The notes under the pieces: model-generated
The model's database searches: none
Seen by the model: only the letters and a program-made list of their open reading frames with translations
What the model was told of the DNA's origin: nothing
From: Owenia fusiformis
Taxonomy: Eukaryota; Annelida; Polychaeta; Sabellida; Oweniidae
Reading direction: 5' to 3'
Assembly (NCBI GenBank): GCA_903813345.2
Contig: CAIIXF020000011.1
Location: 15,609,754 to 15,669,753 of the forward strand
DNA: 60,000 nucleotides
Part shown: piece by piece, positions 22,401-37,400 of the stretch
How the letters are laid out: each line of letters starts with the position of its first letter
Position numbering within the stretch: the stretch's first letter is position 1
Position numbers and translations under genes: made by a program

Positions 22401-25400
22401 AGATTTACGCGATGAATATGCGCAATGCTCCTCCAAGTAATTGCAAGTTTTAATATTCGTGGAATCTTCTTAAAAACTTCAAGTTTTGATTAGATTAATG
22501 TGCGCTTCAATACAATTCTATATTCAAAAAGGTTGTGTCACGATATACTGGATTAGAATCACCAGAAAGTAGACATTTCAAACCCTACCCGTTTTCTTCT
22601 TTGTCGCGCTTTTCGGCCCTGCGCTCTCGTTGTCGCACCGTATTTCTAGACTCTTTCACAATTCCCCTTGTCATATTCAACTGATATACACAGACGGGAA
22701 GATATTAAGGATTGTTAAATGCATTATTTGTAATTTATTTTAACTCGAATTTTCAGTTTTATTTATTTAACATAATAAATAATAAAGGAGAACATATGAT
22801 ACGCTAACGGCATAACGTCTTATTTTGTAAAGGCTTCACTTGGGGTTGCGGTGATAAAATGATGTCTATCTCAATATTTACTGGTTCAAATTAAATGAAA
22901 TTAATTGTATGTAGTAAGGGGTATATTCAAAAGAACATGCTGAAACATTGGAAAGTTTTGAATGTTTATCCCTTAATTAGAAATATTTGAACTCAAAAAA
23001 TGAAACGTAATTTTGTGAATTTTTCACATGGCTTCACTTCATATTTCTTTCAATTTATACTTCTTACCGACTGAATTTTAATCGAAATGATATAGTTTTT
23101 TGATAAAAATATGGAATATGATATGCCTTTCAGGAATCAAAAAAAGAATAATTCACCCAAAATATATATCTTGTTGGTACGAAATTCTGCCTGTCCACAC
23201 TTTTTTTGCATAAATATAAGCGTTAAGTTAGCATTGTTATATTATGACGTCATCACACAGAATCTATTTGTCTTTTCCAAAATGGTGAATTTAAATATTG
23301 TTAAAATTTGAGAAAGATCCGTTAAGAAATGATAAAGTTATCTTCATTTTTCGTTTAAAATTAAAATCATTTTTCTTCAAAATGTTACAGTCCACACCCG
23401 GTTTTAGCATAGAAAGTCGCATAATACGGCTTGCGTAATTCTCATTTAAAAAGTCCCAAATCAGTTATTTGGAATTCTGATAGGCAAAATATTTCATGGA
23501 CATACGTGTTCAACTGATGACGAAAAATTGTAGAAAAATATGATTTTGCTGTCGAGATATTGCGGTTTTAAAAGTAAGTACGCATGTAAAAATGCGGTAA
23601 AATGCCGCGATGTACAGTATCTGACTTCGTATCATTATGTTTTTATTACTTGGAGGTCATGTTGATCCATTAGTTGTATGTATAGGAAAGTATCAAACTC
23701 TTGCGAATAAAGGTGGAGTGCATATTCACAATGAAATCTAAATGAAATCATTAAATCAAAATACATAGTTTTAATACATATGCCACAAGGTTCTCCAGTA
23801 ATCCCCATATGTAACCATTTGAAAAAATTTCAGCAAGAAGCGGCTCTTTTTGTAGGGGAGGGGTAGGTGACTTTTTCATCAATGTTTGATTTTACTTACA
23901 ATTTTTTATTTATTTTAGCAATAATATGCTGATTGATTCCACCAATTGAATTTAGATTGAGAAAAGTTCTTGTTAGAACTGATATACATGTAATTGCATT
24001 ATATTTTGAGCTACTGTATTCTTTCTAATAAATGCATAGTGCTTCTCCTAGATTCTCCTGGGGGAGATGTTTCAAATTGCAAAATCACCAGGAATTTTCA
24101 ATGGTACATATATGGGCAGTAATAGGGTATTTTATGATTTTCCTTTTTAAAACTGGACTCACTCCGACTAGATAACATAATATCATTCCTCAATGTTTTC
24201 CTTATGCATTTATCGGTGATATCCGAGTCAAAATCTGAAGGCTTCCTGTCACTGACTGGTCTTCATAGTCTGAGAAAATATGTTTTATATCCATATAATA
24301 CTATTAAACATCTATAAAGGATTGAATGTTTGTTTGTGAGAAAAGGTGAAGAAATATTTTTCTGAATCGGAAACTCCCATGATGCACTACGAGTGTTAAT
24401 GATGGCGATGGTCAGAATTGACGTTCATTATAACTTTTAACTCATGACTTTAAAGTTATCATGAACATACTAATAGTTCTTAAGATTACGGAGACATGTT
24501 TGTAACAGCACTGTGTATATAGATGGCTCTATCAATAGCGGTAAGTGAATTATTTACCCTATTATCGCCCAGTCATGTTTTCGAATAAATTTTATTTTTG
24601 CTTGATTTTCGTTACTCAAGTTACCAGTCTTCTTGTAAAAGTTGGATGTGGGTTTATTTGAGTGTCTGCATCTATTAAACCTGCACATCGCTCCAAAACG
24701 CAATATGTTGACATATATTGTTTTTACATTTTCAAGCTCTAATATAAAGTTTATGTAAATAAAAATTGTTTTTTTCTGCGTAATATCAAAGAACAATCAT
24801 TTAGTTAAAAAAAATAAAAAGGCGAATGCGGGATTCGAACCCAGGCCTCCTGCGTGCTAAGCGAGAATTCTACCGCTAGACCACCGTGTTATTACGAATG
24901 GTGGAAGTAATTAAACGCTACTTATTTTTAATGCTATGATTCGGAAGTGACGTCACGTTCTTCATTTAGAAACCTTTCCAAAATCATATCGCCGGCGCCA
25001 ATCGAAGCAATTCAATGAAAAATCTTTGAAATGACACATTTATCGTAAGTATTTCTACACAAGATTTGCCCCATTTGTTCATCATTCTATAATCTTTCAT
25101 TAAGGTCAAAATGATAAAGTTCACCCCCGAAACAATCCAAGATTGCGTTTTGGGGCAAGGTCCAGCTTTAAAGAGAATTCGGTAATGACTTTCAGTTATG
25201 ATGGTCATAGAGTAAAAAATCATAGAAAATTAGCTTGTCTAGAAATTATTAAAAGATAAAATTTGGTTGCTGCTTTAAACCTGTATTTTGAGGTCATGCT
25301 TCTAGATGCTATCTGGTTATTTCTTGGCAACTTTGAAGTCTTTGAGTCAATGAACAAAAAACTACAAAGGCACCCCCTCCCCATCTGATAGGCCTGTCAC

Positions 25401-28400
25401 AAACATAACATAATGCTATTTGTGTCAAACTTGATTGCTTTGCATATTTAAACATTTTATTTTGATTAACTTTCTTTAAATATGTAGACAACTTACAGCA
25501 TCGTTGACGATAAAATATACATGCAAATGAAAAAAGATTTAGATTTTAGAAACAACAATCATTTAATTAAAATACAATTCATAAAATAACAAAAAAACTT
25601 ACACATTGTGGCCATTGCTAACAGTTATTGGTTAATAATAGAGAGAGAGACAGATTATGATCATGATCATCATGATCATCTGTTATCAATGCGGGACATT
25701 GTGGCCATTGCTAACAGTTAATGGTTACTAGTGATCATGATCTACAGTTATTGGTTACTAGTGATCATGATCTGTTATCAACAGTTATTGGTTACTAGTG
25801 ATCATGATCTGTTATCAATTGATTTCCCCATTGATTTCCCCATTTATTGATTTCCCCATTTGTCCATGCTGCTTAATACCCTATTATGTTTAATTTGACA
25901 GTGGGATATTATAATTAGAATCAGGTTTACTTATTAGGTTATATTGAAATTAAGCTAGCCTTAAAATTGGATGATTATTATCATTTGATAAGAATAAAAT
26001 AAGAAACTATGAAATAGATATATAAAATAAATTTGCAAGACAAAATAGACAGAAAAAAATTTTGAGAAAAATTTGCAAGGGTTATTAAGTAGAAAATGTC
26101 AACGTGCCATACTATTGACTAGAATAGAATGGATGAATTCATTATAAATAGATGGCTTACAAGTTTTTCACCATTCTGAGCACTATTCTGTCAAAAGTGA
26201 ACCCCCTGGAATTTTTTAAAAAGTAAACCCCCTTAGCAAAGGCTGGCTATAGGCCTGTGGAAAGTCAGCTACCTTCTTTGAGAAGTGTGGATTGTGATTT
26301 GATCAGCAGATTGTCCTAAATTTTGAATAAAACTGACAGAAAATCCCGCTATATAAATTAGACCAGTCAGCTGATCAAGAATGAATTTATGAATGGAATT
26401 TCTAGGTTATATTATTGATCGAGTCAACACCTCAAGAAAACACATAGGGTCGATCCATATATTCTGATAAAAATGCTCTAATTTGTGATCTTGTCGACAT
26501 ATATCCATATCATTTTTTCTGGACAATCATATAGATTATGCAATTACACATACAATGCTAAAATAGTATAGCTGTATCTCACATAAATTTTGAGATAAGG
26601 TTGCCATGGTAATCTGTATTTAGGGTAGGCAGGTCAGTTAGATTATAACATATAAAACAGATAAAATTGTTATTTTAATCATTCCTTGGTACCTATTTTA
26701 AGCATATCAAATGCATCTTCCATTCATAGTGAACTATTCGTTGAACTGTTCTATACCCCATGTTGATTCTGTCTGTTAATTTCCACTTTGAGATAGTTCT
26801 CTCTTTATGAATTGAATTTGATAATTATTCATAATTTATAATTATGTTATAGTGTGCACAAATTAACATTTCTTTATTTATGGATAGCATGCATATTGGA
26901 AAATAATATTTTGAATTATCTTAGATGAATTCTATTCAAAATAAATAAGAAGTAAGATCTATTAAGTTTATTTACAGTAAGCATTTATTATTGTTTTAAG
27001 CATACATGTATGTGTAGTGTTATAAGCATTTCATTCAATATTTTGTTCCAGAAATATTATACATAATGTGCCATGATACTTTTAATGTGAATAACATCTA
27101 GAAATAGTTTCAGTGATAAAAGCAGACAGAATAGACATCTATTCTAATTGTAGTCTAATCTTGTTGACCAAGGCATACACTATAGACATCTATACTATTA
27201 TATAGTGCTGTTATGATCGAAATACACATGATCACACTTTGACTCAAGGCCATCAGGATTCAAGAAATTAAGTCTGTGTTTTGTGTATAAAGATTTTTCT
27301 GCTTCTATTTGTATCTGCTCCAAAAGTTTGCACTCCATCTGGTTGAGAATTACCATGGGCTTTCAATTGTTCAGCTTTAAAACGGTATGTCCTGCCCCCT
27401 AGGGAAGTACCATGTATGGGGAAATCATCTGGAACATCCACAAGTTTTTCTATGATACGACATAATGTCTCTCACTTCATTCATCTGTTCTCCATCTCGC
27501 TATTTGCATTGTTTTCTTAATGAATTTTCGTATAGGTATGTCCAATGTTGCACTATTTACAGAAGCTATTTGAATGTTTTCGGATATTTGAAATGTTTTC
27601 GGACATGAATTTTCGTAAGGGTAAGTCCAATGTTGCATTATTTACAGAAGCATCCAGGATAGTTTTCATTTTCCCACATTGAATGAAAATGGTCAGTTTC
27701 TGATATACAAATGCAGTTGCATAGTTTGGCATGGAAGTATAGAGAATGGCATATACTGTTAGAGCTCTTTGAGGAATCATTTATAGCTCCCGTGTTGGTG
27801 TATGGCATAATACACAATGTGTTGGTCCCTGATAATATTGGCGATATCCATGATTATACCACATTACGACATCATCAACATTAATTTCAAACTTCTTTGC
27901 TTGAAGTTTGCATTTGTCGCAGACGTATCTGCGAATAAAGGCAGATACAGCGTCACGTCGAACCACATCTGAAATTATTTTAATTTGAATGAATTATGTC
28001 ATGAGTAGGGTTTTGACCATGTGTTTAATAAAAAACAAAACAAAATCATTTGCTGGAATTACACATGGCGTTTTACAAAAGCTTCTTCGGTTTTAACCAG
28101 GTTTAAGAATTAGGTGTAATCACGATTGCGGTTTTACAAAAGCGCTTTTCTAAAACTCCAAGAACCCTTGTCACTAGTTAACGGCATAAGTCGTTAGGCG
28201 CTTTAAGTGTGCAGTGTAATACCGATCGGTTTTTGTAAGACGCCTTACCCGGGTTTTTACTAGTTTTTAATATTTGCCCTAAACGAAATAAGACCTCAAA
28301 TCTAAATTGAAAAATGGATGATGGTCGCCAGGTCACATCGAAATCAAGTGATATCTTCAGAGAATATGTACGTATTTTTCTTTTACCTTTTTATGTCCCC

Positions 28401-31400
28401 ACCACATAGTGTGGGGCCATATTGTCGGCCTAGGCCCGTCCGTCTGTCCGTCCGTCCGTCCGTCCGTCCGGGAGTTTTCTCCAAAACCGCTACAGATATC
28501 ACCTTCAAATTTTCAGGGATAACTTATGAGTGCATACAGATGTGGATGAAAAAATTTTAACTCGATACCTACTTCCTGTCAGCCATTTTGAAGTCAAATG
28601 CTAAAATCCTTGTCTGCAAACTTTAAGAAAAACGGCTTCACAGTTGCTTTTAAAACTTTAACATCTTGTTCAGCTCACTTCATTCTAGATCTGATTAGGT
28701 TTTGGACCTGTTAGCTCAGTCATGTCAGCCATTTTGAATGTCTTAAGAAAAGTTAGCGCACGATAATACTTTGTATCATATTGAATGGTATTTTTGAGTT
28801 TTCATACTTTAACTATTTAGTAGCTTTATAAATAATTTCAGATCTACTTTGTTGTAAAAGCCTATGTTATTGTTAAAAGTAGTAATATGTGATAATTTTG
28901 TAAGAAGAAATCAGCAAAAACACATAATCACTTTTTTATTGTCGGCCATTTTGGATTTTTCCGTCCTAAAATCTTGTCTGTGAAGTCTTGTCTACGTGTT
29001 TTCAGGTGAACCTTTTGGTGGATCAATTTCAAATTTTCAGGGATGATTCTTAGTATAAAAATCTAGATCTGATTTGTTTTTTGGCATTCTGGGTAAATGT
29101 CAAGGCAGCCATTTTGGATTTTCCATGCTAAAATCTTGTCTGTAAAGTCTTGTCTACGCGTTTTCAGGTGAACCGTTTGGTAGATCAATTTCAAATTTTG
29201 AGAGATGATTCTTAGTATGGAAATGTAGAACTGATTAGTTTTTTGGCATTCTGGGCAAATGTCAAGGCAGCCATTTTGGATTTTCTGTCCTAAAATCTTG
29301 TCTGTAAAGTCTTGTCTATGCATTTCCAGGTGAACCGTTCTGTAGATCAATTTCAAATTTTTAGGGATGATTCTTAGTATGAAAATCTAGATCTGATTAG
29401 TTTTTTGGCATTCTGGATAAATGTCAAGGCAGCCATTTTGGATTTTCCGTCTTAAAATCTTGCCTGTAAAGTCTTGTCTACGCGTTTTTAGGTAACCGTT
29501 TGGTAGATCAATTTCAAATTTTCAGGGATGATTCTTAGTGTGAAAATCTACATCTGATTAGTTTTTTGGCATTCTGTGTAAATGTCATGGCAGCCATTTT
29601 GGATTTTCTGTCCTAAAATCTTGTCTGTAAAGTCTTGTCTACGCGTTTTCAGGTGAACCATTTGGTAGATCAATGTCATATTTTCAGGGATGATTCTTAG
29701 TATGAAAATCTAGGAACAGATTAGTTTTTTGACATTCTGGGTAAATGTCAAGGCAGCCATTTTGGATTTTCCATCCTAAAATCTTGTCTGTAAAGTCTTG
29801 TTTACATGTTTTCTAGTTAACTGTGTGACGGATCAATTAAAATTGTGTTGGTAAGTCTTGTCTACTCATTTTCAGGATAACCATTTCATGGGATCACCCA
29901 TTGGTGGGGACATTTTGTACACATTTGTGTTCTTGTTATTATTATGTTTTTTCATAATTGATAAAAGATAAATAAAAATTATGCAATGTCATGCATTTTT
30001 AATCAAATTATGGAAGATCAGTTTTGTCTAAATGCAAAAAGAATATATTCACAGGAGATGTACACATACATGTATGCTTGATATTATCCATAACTACATC
30101 GTTAAAAGTGCACGAAAGGCGTTTTAGAAAAAACAGGTGTAATTCCAAAACATAATTCCTAAGACGCTTTAGAGATGTTGGTGTAATCAGAATGGCGACT
30201 TTGTAAAGCGCCTTCCACTAAAACGTTTTAGCGGATTTTGTGGTGTAATTCCAGCAATTGAATCAATGTCTTTGATGATAATGATATAATATTTACAAAA
30301 ATTAGACATAACAATATACAGGCCCATCAGTTTCATGATACATTGTACAGTATCAGCCAATTTTTTGCTGTGCAATTCACTGCTGGACATGTGTGGGGAG
30401 GATAGGTGAGATTTTGAAGTAATGCACGAAAGCATTTCTTTGAGAGGCACTTTCTGTAAGAGGTACAATTTTGGTATCCTTGACATTTCTACATTGGGAT
30501 GTGTAATATTCATGTTTGATTTTTATTTATATACCAACTGCCCAATTCTGACAAACTTGACATTCTTGCACCATAGTTTGTGAATAAACTGTTTAGAACT
30601 ATAGACAGTAGACACCCCATGCAGACAGATTGCTTAAATCTACATTCGTATGATGTGAGACTCGACATTCACCAGGAAAGTAGAATTATTTTGTCACCCA
30701 TGATGCAAATTAATTTTTTACTGCTTAATAAATGATGAATGACAGTCATATTAGTTCTATAAGTATGAGAATAGCATGCCATCTTGATATTTCAACCTAA
30801 CTACTAGAAATGATGATGGTGATTGAAATGCCGATGTGGTAAAGATAACACCGCAACGAAATATTTGTAGATATCTTTGAAAAACTAAGAAATATACTCA
30901 TATTGAATTTTTCAAAACAGAAAAAACAGGGCAGGACAGATAGCAGGGCCGTACTGCCGTAGCCAGGGGGGTTCAGGTTCTCCATTCGGCCAAAAATTTA
31001 ATAAAAATCGTAAGGTTTTTCACCATACTGAGCACTATTCTGTCAAATGTGAACCCCCCTGGAATTTTTTAAAAAGTAAACCCCCTTAGCAAAGGCTGGC
31101 TATAGGCCTGTGGAAAGTCATCTACCTTCTTTGAGAAGTGTGGATTGTGATTTGAGCAGCAGATTGTCTTAAATTTTGAATAAAACTGACAGAAAATCCC
31201 CCTATATACAGGGTGGTCCAAAAAAAATGGGACACTCATATTTCGAAAATAGATATTGATTTTCTTGATGAAAACATGTCATATTATATACCAGTGGATA
31301 GGGAATCTACTCATCTTTAATTTGGTATATCATAAGTTCAAATTTATTATGATGTCTGTCAACCAGCGTCCATAATATAAATGACATCATTTTCGTTCTA

Positions 31401-34400
31401 AAACAGTTTCCAAAACTAGCAAAAAACAAGTTTTATTGTCAACTTTATTTACATAAACAGATGTTCTATATGTCCACCATTTTGATCAATTGTAGCCCTC
31501 AATTTTGGACTAAATTGGTCAATAGCATCATTAATTGATATGCTGTTGAGACAATGACTTTCACCTCTCAATAATTCTGTCCTTAAGGAGCTGAATAGAT
31601 CTTAAGGATTTATGGTATACCAATTCTGTCAGTGATCTGGGCGAGGCAGTGATTAACCTCTTGAATCCAAGGCTCTAAAATTGGCATGAAACCAGAGAAT
31701 TTTTCATTTTGTGCCACCTTTTGACATTTTATTACATACCTATACAACTTTAGGTGCTCAGCTTAGTAAAATTGGACGGTAGAAATCATTTCTACACGTT
31801 TTAAAACAATTTTTGTGTAAATTGGATGAAAATTGTTCAAATGAGAGCAATTTTTGTGAAAAATTTTGTGACGGATTTTCTCGTCCCTCTGGGCACCAGT
31901 CTTATTTCATTTGTGACGGATATATCCGTCACTCTGGGTATTCAAGAGGTTAAGGGGGGATGAATCTAGGCCCATTTTCTTTTAAACATTTGACACTCTT
32001 GTGAGATCTATTGCTTGGAGCCCCATCTTGTTAGAAAATGTAATGATTCGAAAATGAGCTCTTATCAGGATGGTCCAAAACAACATAATTAGATCATCCG
32101 ATGTCAATATCTGTGACTACCGCATATTTGGAGAACTAACAGAATTGGTTTATCTTGAACCCCTTACATCTACTCAGTCGGACAGTCCCTTAAGGACAGA
32201 ATTATTGAGAAGTCGAAGTCTCAACAGCATGTCAATGATGCACACATTTAACCTCTTGAATCCCAGGCTCTAAAATTGGCATGAAACCAGAGAATTTTTC
32301 ATTTTTTGCCACCTTTTGACATTTATTACATACCTATACAACTTTAGATGCTCAGCTTAGTAAAATTTGATGGCAGAGATCATTTCTACACGTTTTAAAA
32401 CAATTTTTGTGTAAATTGGATGAAAATTGTTCAAATGAGAGCAATTTTTGTGAAAAATTTTGTGACGGATTTTCTCGTCCCTCTGGGCACCAGTCTTATT
32501 TCATTTGTGACGGATATATCCGTCAGTTAACCAGTTAAGGCCAAAAATGAGGGCTATAACTTATCAAAATGGTGGACATATTGAGAGTCTGTTTATGTAA
32601 ATCAAGTTGACAAAAAACTTGGTTTTTGTGAGTTTGGGAAAACCTGTTTTGAAACGAAAATGACGTCATCTATATTATGGATGCTGGTTGACAGACATAA
32701 TAATAAATTTGAACTCATGGTATACCAAATTAAAGATCAGTAAATTCCCTATCCACTGGTATATAATATGACATGTTTTCCTCAAGAAAATCAATATTTA
32801 TTTTTGAAAAATGAGTGTCCCATTTTTTTGGACCACCCTGTAAATAAGACCAGTCAGCTGATCAAGAATGAATTGATGAATGGAATTTCTAGGTTATATT
32901 ATTGATCGAGTCAACACCTCAAGAGAACACATAGGGTCAATCCATATATTCTGATAAAAATGCTCTAATTTTGTGCTCTTTCACCAGATCATTTTTTCTG
33001 GACAATCATATAGATTATGTAATTACACATACAATACTAAAATATTATAGCTGTATCTCACATAAATTTTGAGATAAGGTTGCCATGGTAATCTGTATTT
33101 AGGGTAGGCAGGTCAGTTAGATTATAACGTATAAAACAGATAAAATTGTTATTTTAATCATTTCTTGGTACGTATTTTAAGCGTATCAAATCTTCCAGTC
33201 ATAGTGAACTATTTGTTGAAGTGTTCTATACCCCATGTTGACTCTGTCTGTTAATTTCTACTTTGAGATAGTTCTCTCTTTATAAATTGAATTTGATAAG
33301 TATTCATAATTTATAATTATGTTATAGTGTGCACAAATGAACATTTCTTAAGTGACAAACAATGAGCAACAATAACAAAAGCTTGTATTAAATAAATGTA
33401 TGATTTTTTCATGATTTTAATAATCAAAATGACAAATTTTTAATGATATTTCATAGGTTATAATTCAACCAACCTGCCTACCCTTAAATACAGGTTACCA
33501 TCTCTAAATTAATTTTAGATATATAAGCTGTAATAATTTAGCATTGTGTTTGTAATTACATAATCTGAAAAAAATTTATGAATCTGAAAAAATGAGATAG
33601 ATATATGAAAAATTCACAAAATGAGAGCATTTTTATCAGAATATATGGATCGCCCCCTATATGTCTCTATTTCTTGGTCAATTTGAGGTCAGCACCCAAT
33701 AGCTACCGTTTGCATTCGTTCGACTTCCCTTCTAAAAAGATAGCTTCATCTCCACTCTTTCATTTTGCAATAAATCTCTGAACTCACAGTGCGAATCAGA
33801 GTTCGTTGTCGAAATACAGACGACTTTCTATGTACGGTCATTTTCTCTGACGTAATCACATAATTATTGTCCACGCATTGAGCACATGTTCCTTCAAGCT
33901 CGATGATTGTTTGAGAATAGATCAGCGCGGTAGGTGTGAAATGATTTATGACCCGAATTATCACGGGCAACGTGGGGGTGGGGCTGCTAAACTGTAATTT
34001 AGTCTATACTAGACAGAGGGTAGTTTATAACTAGACTCTGCGCACAGGGTATCCAATAGCTGTATATTTACAGTCTTGCTCCAACCAAACCCTCGTAAAT
34101 AAAAATGTGTGCATATTCGCAATTCGATCAAAATGCCATCATTTTTGAAATTTTAATAGAGATGCAGGTACTCCAGTAACAGATAAGAGTTCCCATAAGA
34201 AAACATCTTTCAACAAGAAGCAGCCATTATTTTGTAGGAGAGGGGGTGATTTTTTCAACAATGCTAGATATTGCTCACAATTTTTTTTATTTTAGCAGTA
34301 ATATGCTGACTGAAATCTCCAATTAAATTCAGATTTTAAAAAGTTATTTATAGACTACGGCCCACTCTGATAATTGTAACTCCTTCCTTACATGAAAGGT

Positions 34401-37400
34401 TACACATTCCAACCTATTTCAAACCATCTGTATGATGATACTTGACAATTTCTGGGTTGTTGGACTTTCTATAGGGGTGGCAGACGGCCCTCAGACCAAT
34501 TTATACCCCTACCCCCAAAAAACCATGGGGGTACTTTAATACCACCCAATAAAAAGAATACTAATGCATGTCAGATATTCATTGTTTTATATTGGGTAGG
34601 GCATGTTATGGTTAGTTAGTGCCAGAAATTTCCAATCTCTAACTTATATGGTTACCATAGAAACAGTATTTATATCTCGAAATATTCTCAATTTGACCCC
34701 CTCCCAAATGTGTCCCTTTGTTCTCAAAGTGAAATATTTGCAAATCTGTTTGGATTTTATGGCTGCTACTTTGTCAAAAATTGTATCAATATGTATATTT
34801 TAACATTTAAACACTGAAAAGTGTTCATAATGATCCTATAAATCAATAATATTTATCAAATATAGTCACACATAGCTGCTTTTAGGGAAAAGTGGGCGTG
34901 GCACTTTTTGGTACGTGTGTACTTGTTGCAGCATTAAATGAAAAATACATATTATACTAACAACAATTGACATTTAATTATTATCTACTTATGTTGTGTA
35001 ACATTGTAATATGTTCATTATCATTATTAGACACTTTAAATATTTTATATAAGTGTTATCCCGACCCTTCCCTTTATCCCTACACCCTTCAAGGTGGGCA
35101 TTACCAGTCGTGTCAAGTTAACATTTTTGTTTGATTTATTTTTACCATAGACAAGGTACAAAAGCTTTACCATGAGTACTGACCTTATTAGGTGCTAAAC
35201 TGATGAATGGATAGGTAGATGGCAGCACTTGTGCTGGTTGTACTACACGCTAGCATCTACCATAGACACATATTGATTTACCATATTTGTTATTTTGGAT
35301 TAAAGTAAAACTGCTTTCGCATCAAACTTAATGAGATTAAGATAGTGTTTGAAACTAGATGATCTTCAGATTTTGTGTCAATATTTCCTAGTATTTTACA
35401 TGATGGGTGTTCATGAAAGTAACACTAAACATCAATTTTGTCATAAACTGAACAATGCAGCTAATTGATTCTCCCATCTAAGCAACAGAGCCTCTTTTAA
35501 TATATTGTAATTTCAAAATTGCCTCTAATGAAGTTCTTCAATCAAATCTAAAATGGACACAACTGGTAATATCTTTATACCATATGAGTAGAATGTTTGT
35601 TTCTTTCAAATTCATGCTTTCGTTAGAAACATGGATATCACTAATTCATAGTTTTGATTCATATTTAAAATGGTGTGCATTATATATGAGGTTTAATTAA
35701 TGGGAAGTTTTTAATACAGGGAAATACAATATATCTGAGCGAAATACAATATACCTCCCCGAGGGGTTGAGGGTAGAATATTGTATTTTCCAAGGGTTAT
35801 ACCTTGTACCCAAAATTATTTATCATATACTAATATATGAAAATATGAGAAATTGCACAGAATGAAATTCCTGCAGGGGATTACTGAGCGGGTGATAAAC
35901 CTGGCGATACATAGAGATTATCCTATATGAGGTTCAGGATATTGGAACTATCCCGATTCAAATATAATATATCTGCCCAAGGGCGATTATGACGGAGTGG
36001 GCAGAACGTAAAGCTATATCTGCCCGCTGATGAAAATATAAGTTTTTACAAACCTGCTTTATGTACCTGAAACACGACCAAGTATGGTATAAAGCGGGAT
36101 ATGCAGTACATGTATATCCCCACTCACCTAAGGTATCAATTATATTCATGCATTTTATTTACCTATAACACTAAGTATAGGATAAATAACTTTTACTGAC
36201 AAATTATATAAGTGCATGATTACATTAGTCACAACTACTCACTAAAAGGTTAACTATAGTATTGCATGAAGAAATGTAATTCTTCATGAAGATTTCAAAT
36301 ATGATAGTTTGCTCATGAAATTAGGCATACTTTAACTTGAAACAATTTGTAACACTCAATTTTCGGGGTTTGGAAATCGAAGTAATAATGATGAAAAACA
36401 AGCAATTTTAAAATATTTATGTTTTACCCAAATTTTAAAAGATTTTTGTTAGCCTTTGTTTTGTCTGTTTTATTCTCAAATAAATCATGGTCATCAATTC
36501 TATTGTGACATAATCATCATTTACCAATTTTAAAATTAAATATTACTGGTTAGAGAATGTGATTTCTTACTTTTGGTTATATTTATATCCCGATTTATAT
36601 GTATAATAATAATTGATGAAGACGAATAGAGATTATCCTCAATGAGGTTCAGGGTATTGGAATTATCCCGAGGCCAATATAATATATCTGGTCAAGGGTC
36701 GTAGGTCCCGAGGGAAGATATTTTCTATTGGCTAAAGGCCTTAGGTCCTGAGGGAAGATATATTATATTCGCCAAGGGATAATCCTAATAGCATGAACTG
36801 ACTATAGGATTATTGGTTATTTGCTTGCAAATTGACTTTAATGTAATGTTTGAGATAGATGTCGCATCATACATATTGCTAGTTTTTGAAATAGCCGTCA
36901 GAGGTGGGGCATTGTGTGGGTGTATGCCTGTTTTTTAAGTATTCATCCACATATTCTCGAATCATTGATTATTAACATATGTATTAAGTATGCTACTTCC
37001 CTCATTGCTAATCATACACAAATGATGATTATGACTTAGTGGGCAGGTGTAATATATCTGCCCTCTCAGGCAGGGACATTAGCTATATCTGCCCGCTGAT
37101 GAAAATATATAGGGGTTATGCATTGGGAGGTTTTGGATACAGGGAATATCCCGAGGGATATACAATATATCTTCCCGAGGGATCGAAGGGACCGAGGGAA
37201 GATGTATTGTATATCCCAAGGGATATTCCATGTATCCAAACCGACCGTGCATAACTGGTGTATCTCATACTTGAGTGGGTTTAGGGTAGATATAACCTTT
37301 CCACCTTTTTCAAATGACAAGATATTTATATTTAACATTTTCGTAATATTCTTTTTGTTCAATACAATGAAATTGTAACATTTAAACTTAAAAAATTACA

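Larger units (their letters stand above)
31209..32840. mobile_element. 1.63-kb foldback of a Tc1/mariner-type transposon, TA target
   Basis: CAGGGTGGTCCAAAAAAA at 31209 and its complement ending at 32840 are flanked by TA on both sides. The empty site is preserved at 26355-26365. Arms of several hundred bp (31209-31652 and 32531-32840, plus inner parts) are reverse complements. Each arm keeps the 3' end of a transposase frame ending ...NGGHIE-L-F-M-stop (minus strand at about 31450, plus strand at about 32597). Two piggyBac-like MITEs are inserted inside. Confidence 0.85.

Noticed and set aside
24821-24891. Functional tRNA-Ala
   Set aside because: The acceptor strands cannot pair and both the T and anticodon stems have mismatches, so it is called a pseudogene.
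29063-29356. 97-codon minus-strand frame with internal peptide repeat
   Set aside because: It reflects two 161-bp tandem units of a repeat element.
28880-29820. Possible CRISPR-like array
   Set aside because: Units are contiguous 161-bp tandem repeats without unique spacers, in an animal genome.
33746-33970. Cys-containing 74-codon minus-strand frame as a gene
   Set aside because: No ATG, no splice sites fitting known neighbours and no paralogue; only noted as a curiosity.
37039-37378. Three overlapping frames on both strands
   Set aside because: They follow from the palindromic hairpin sequence, which reads similarly in both directions.
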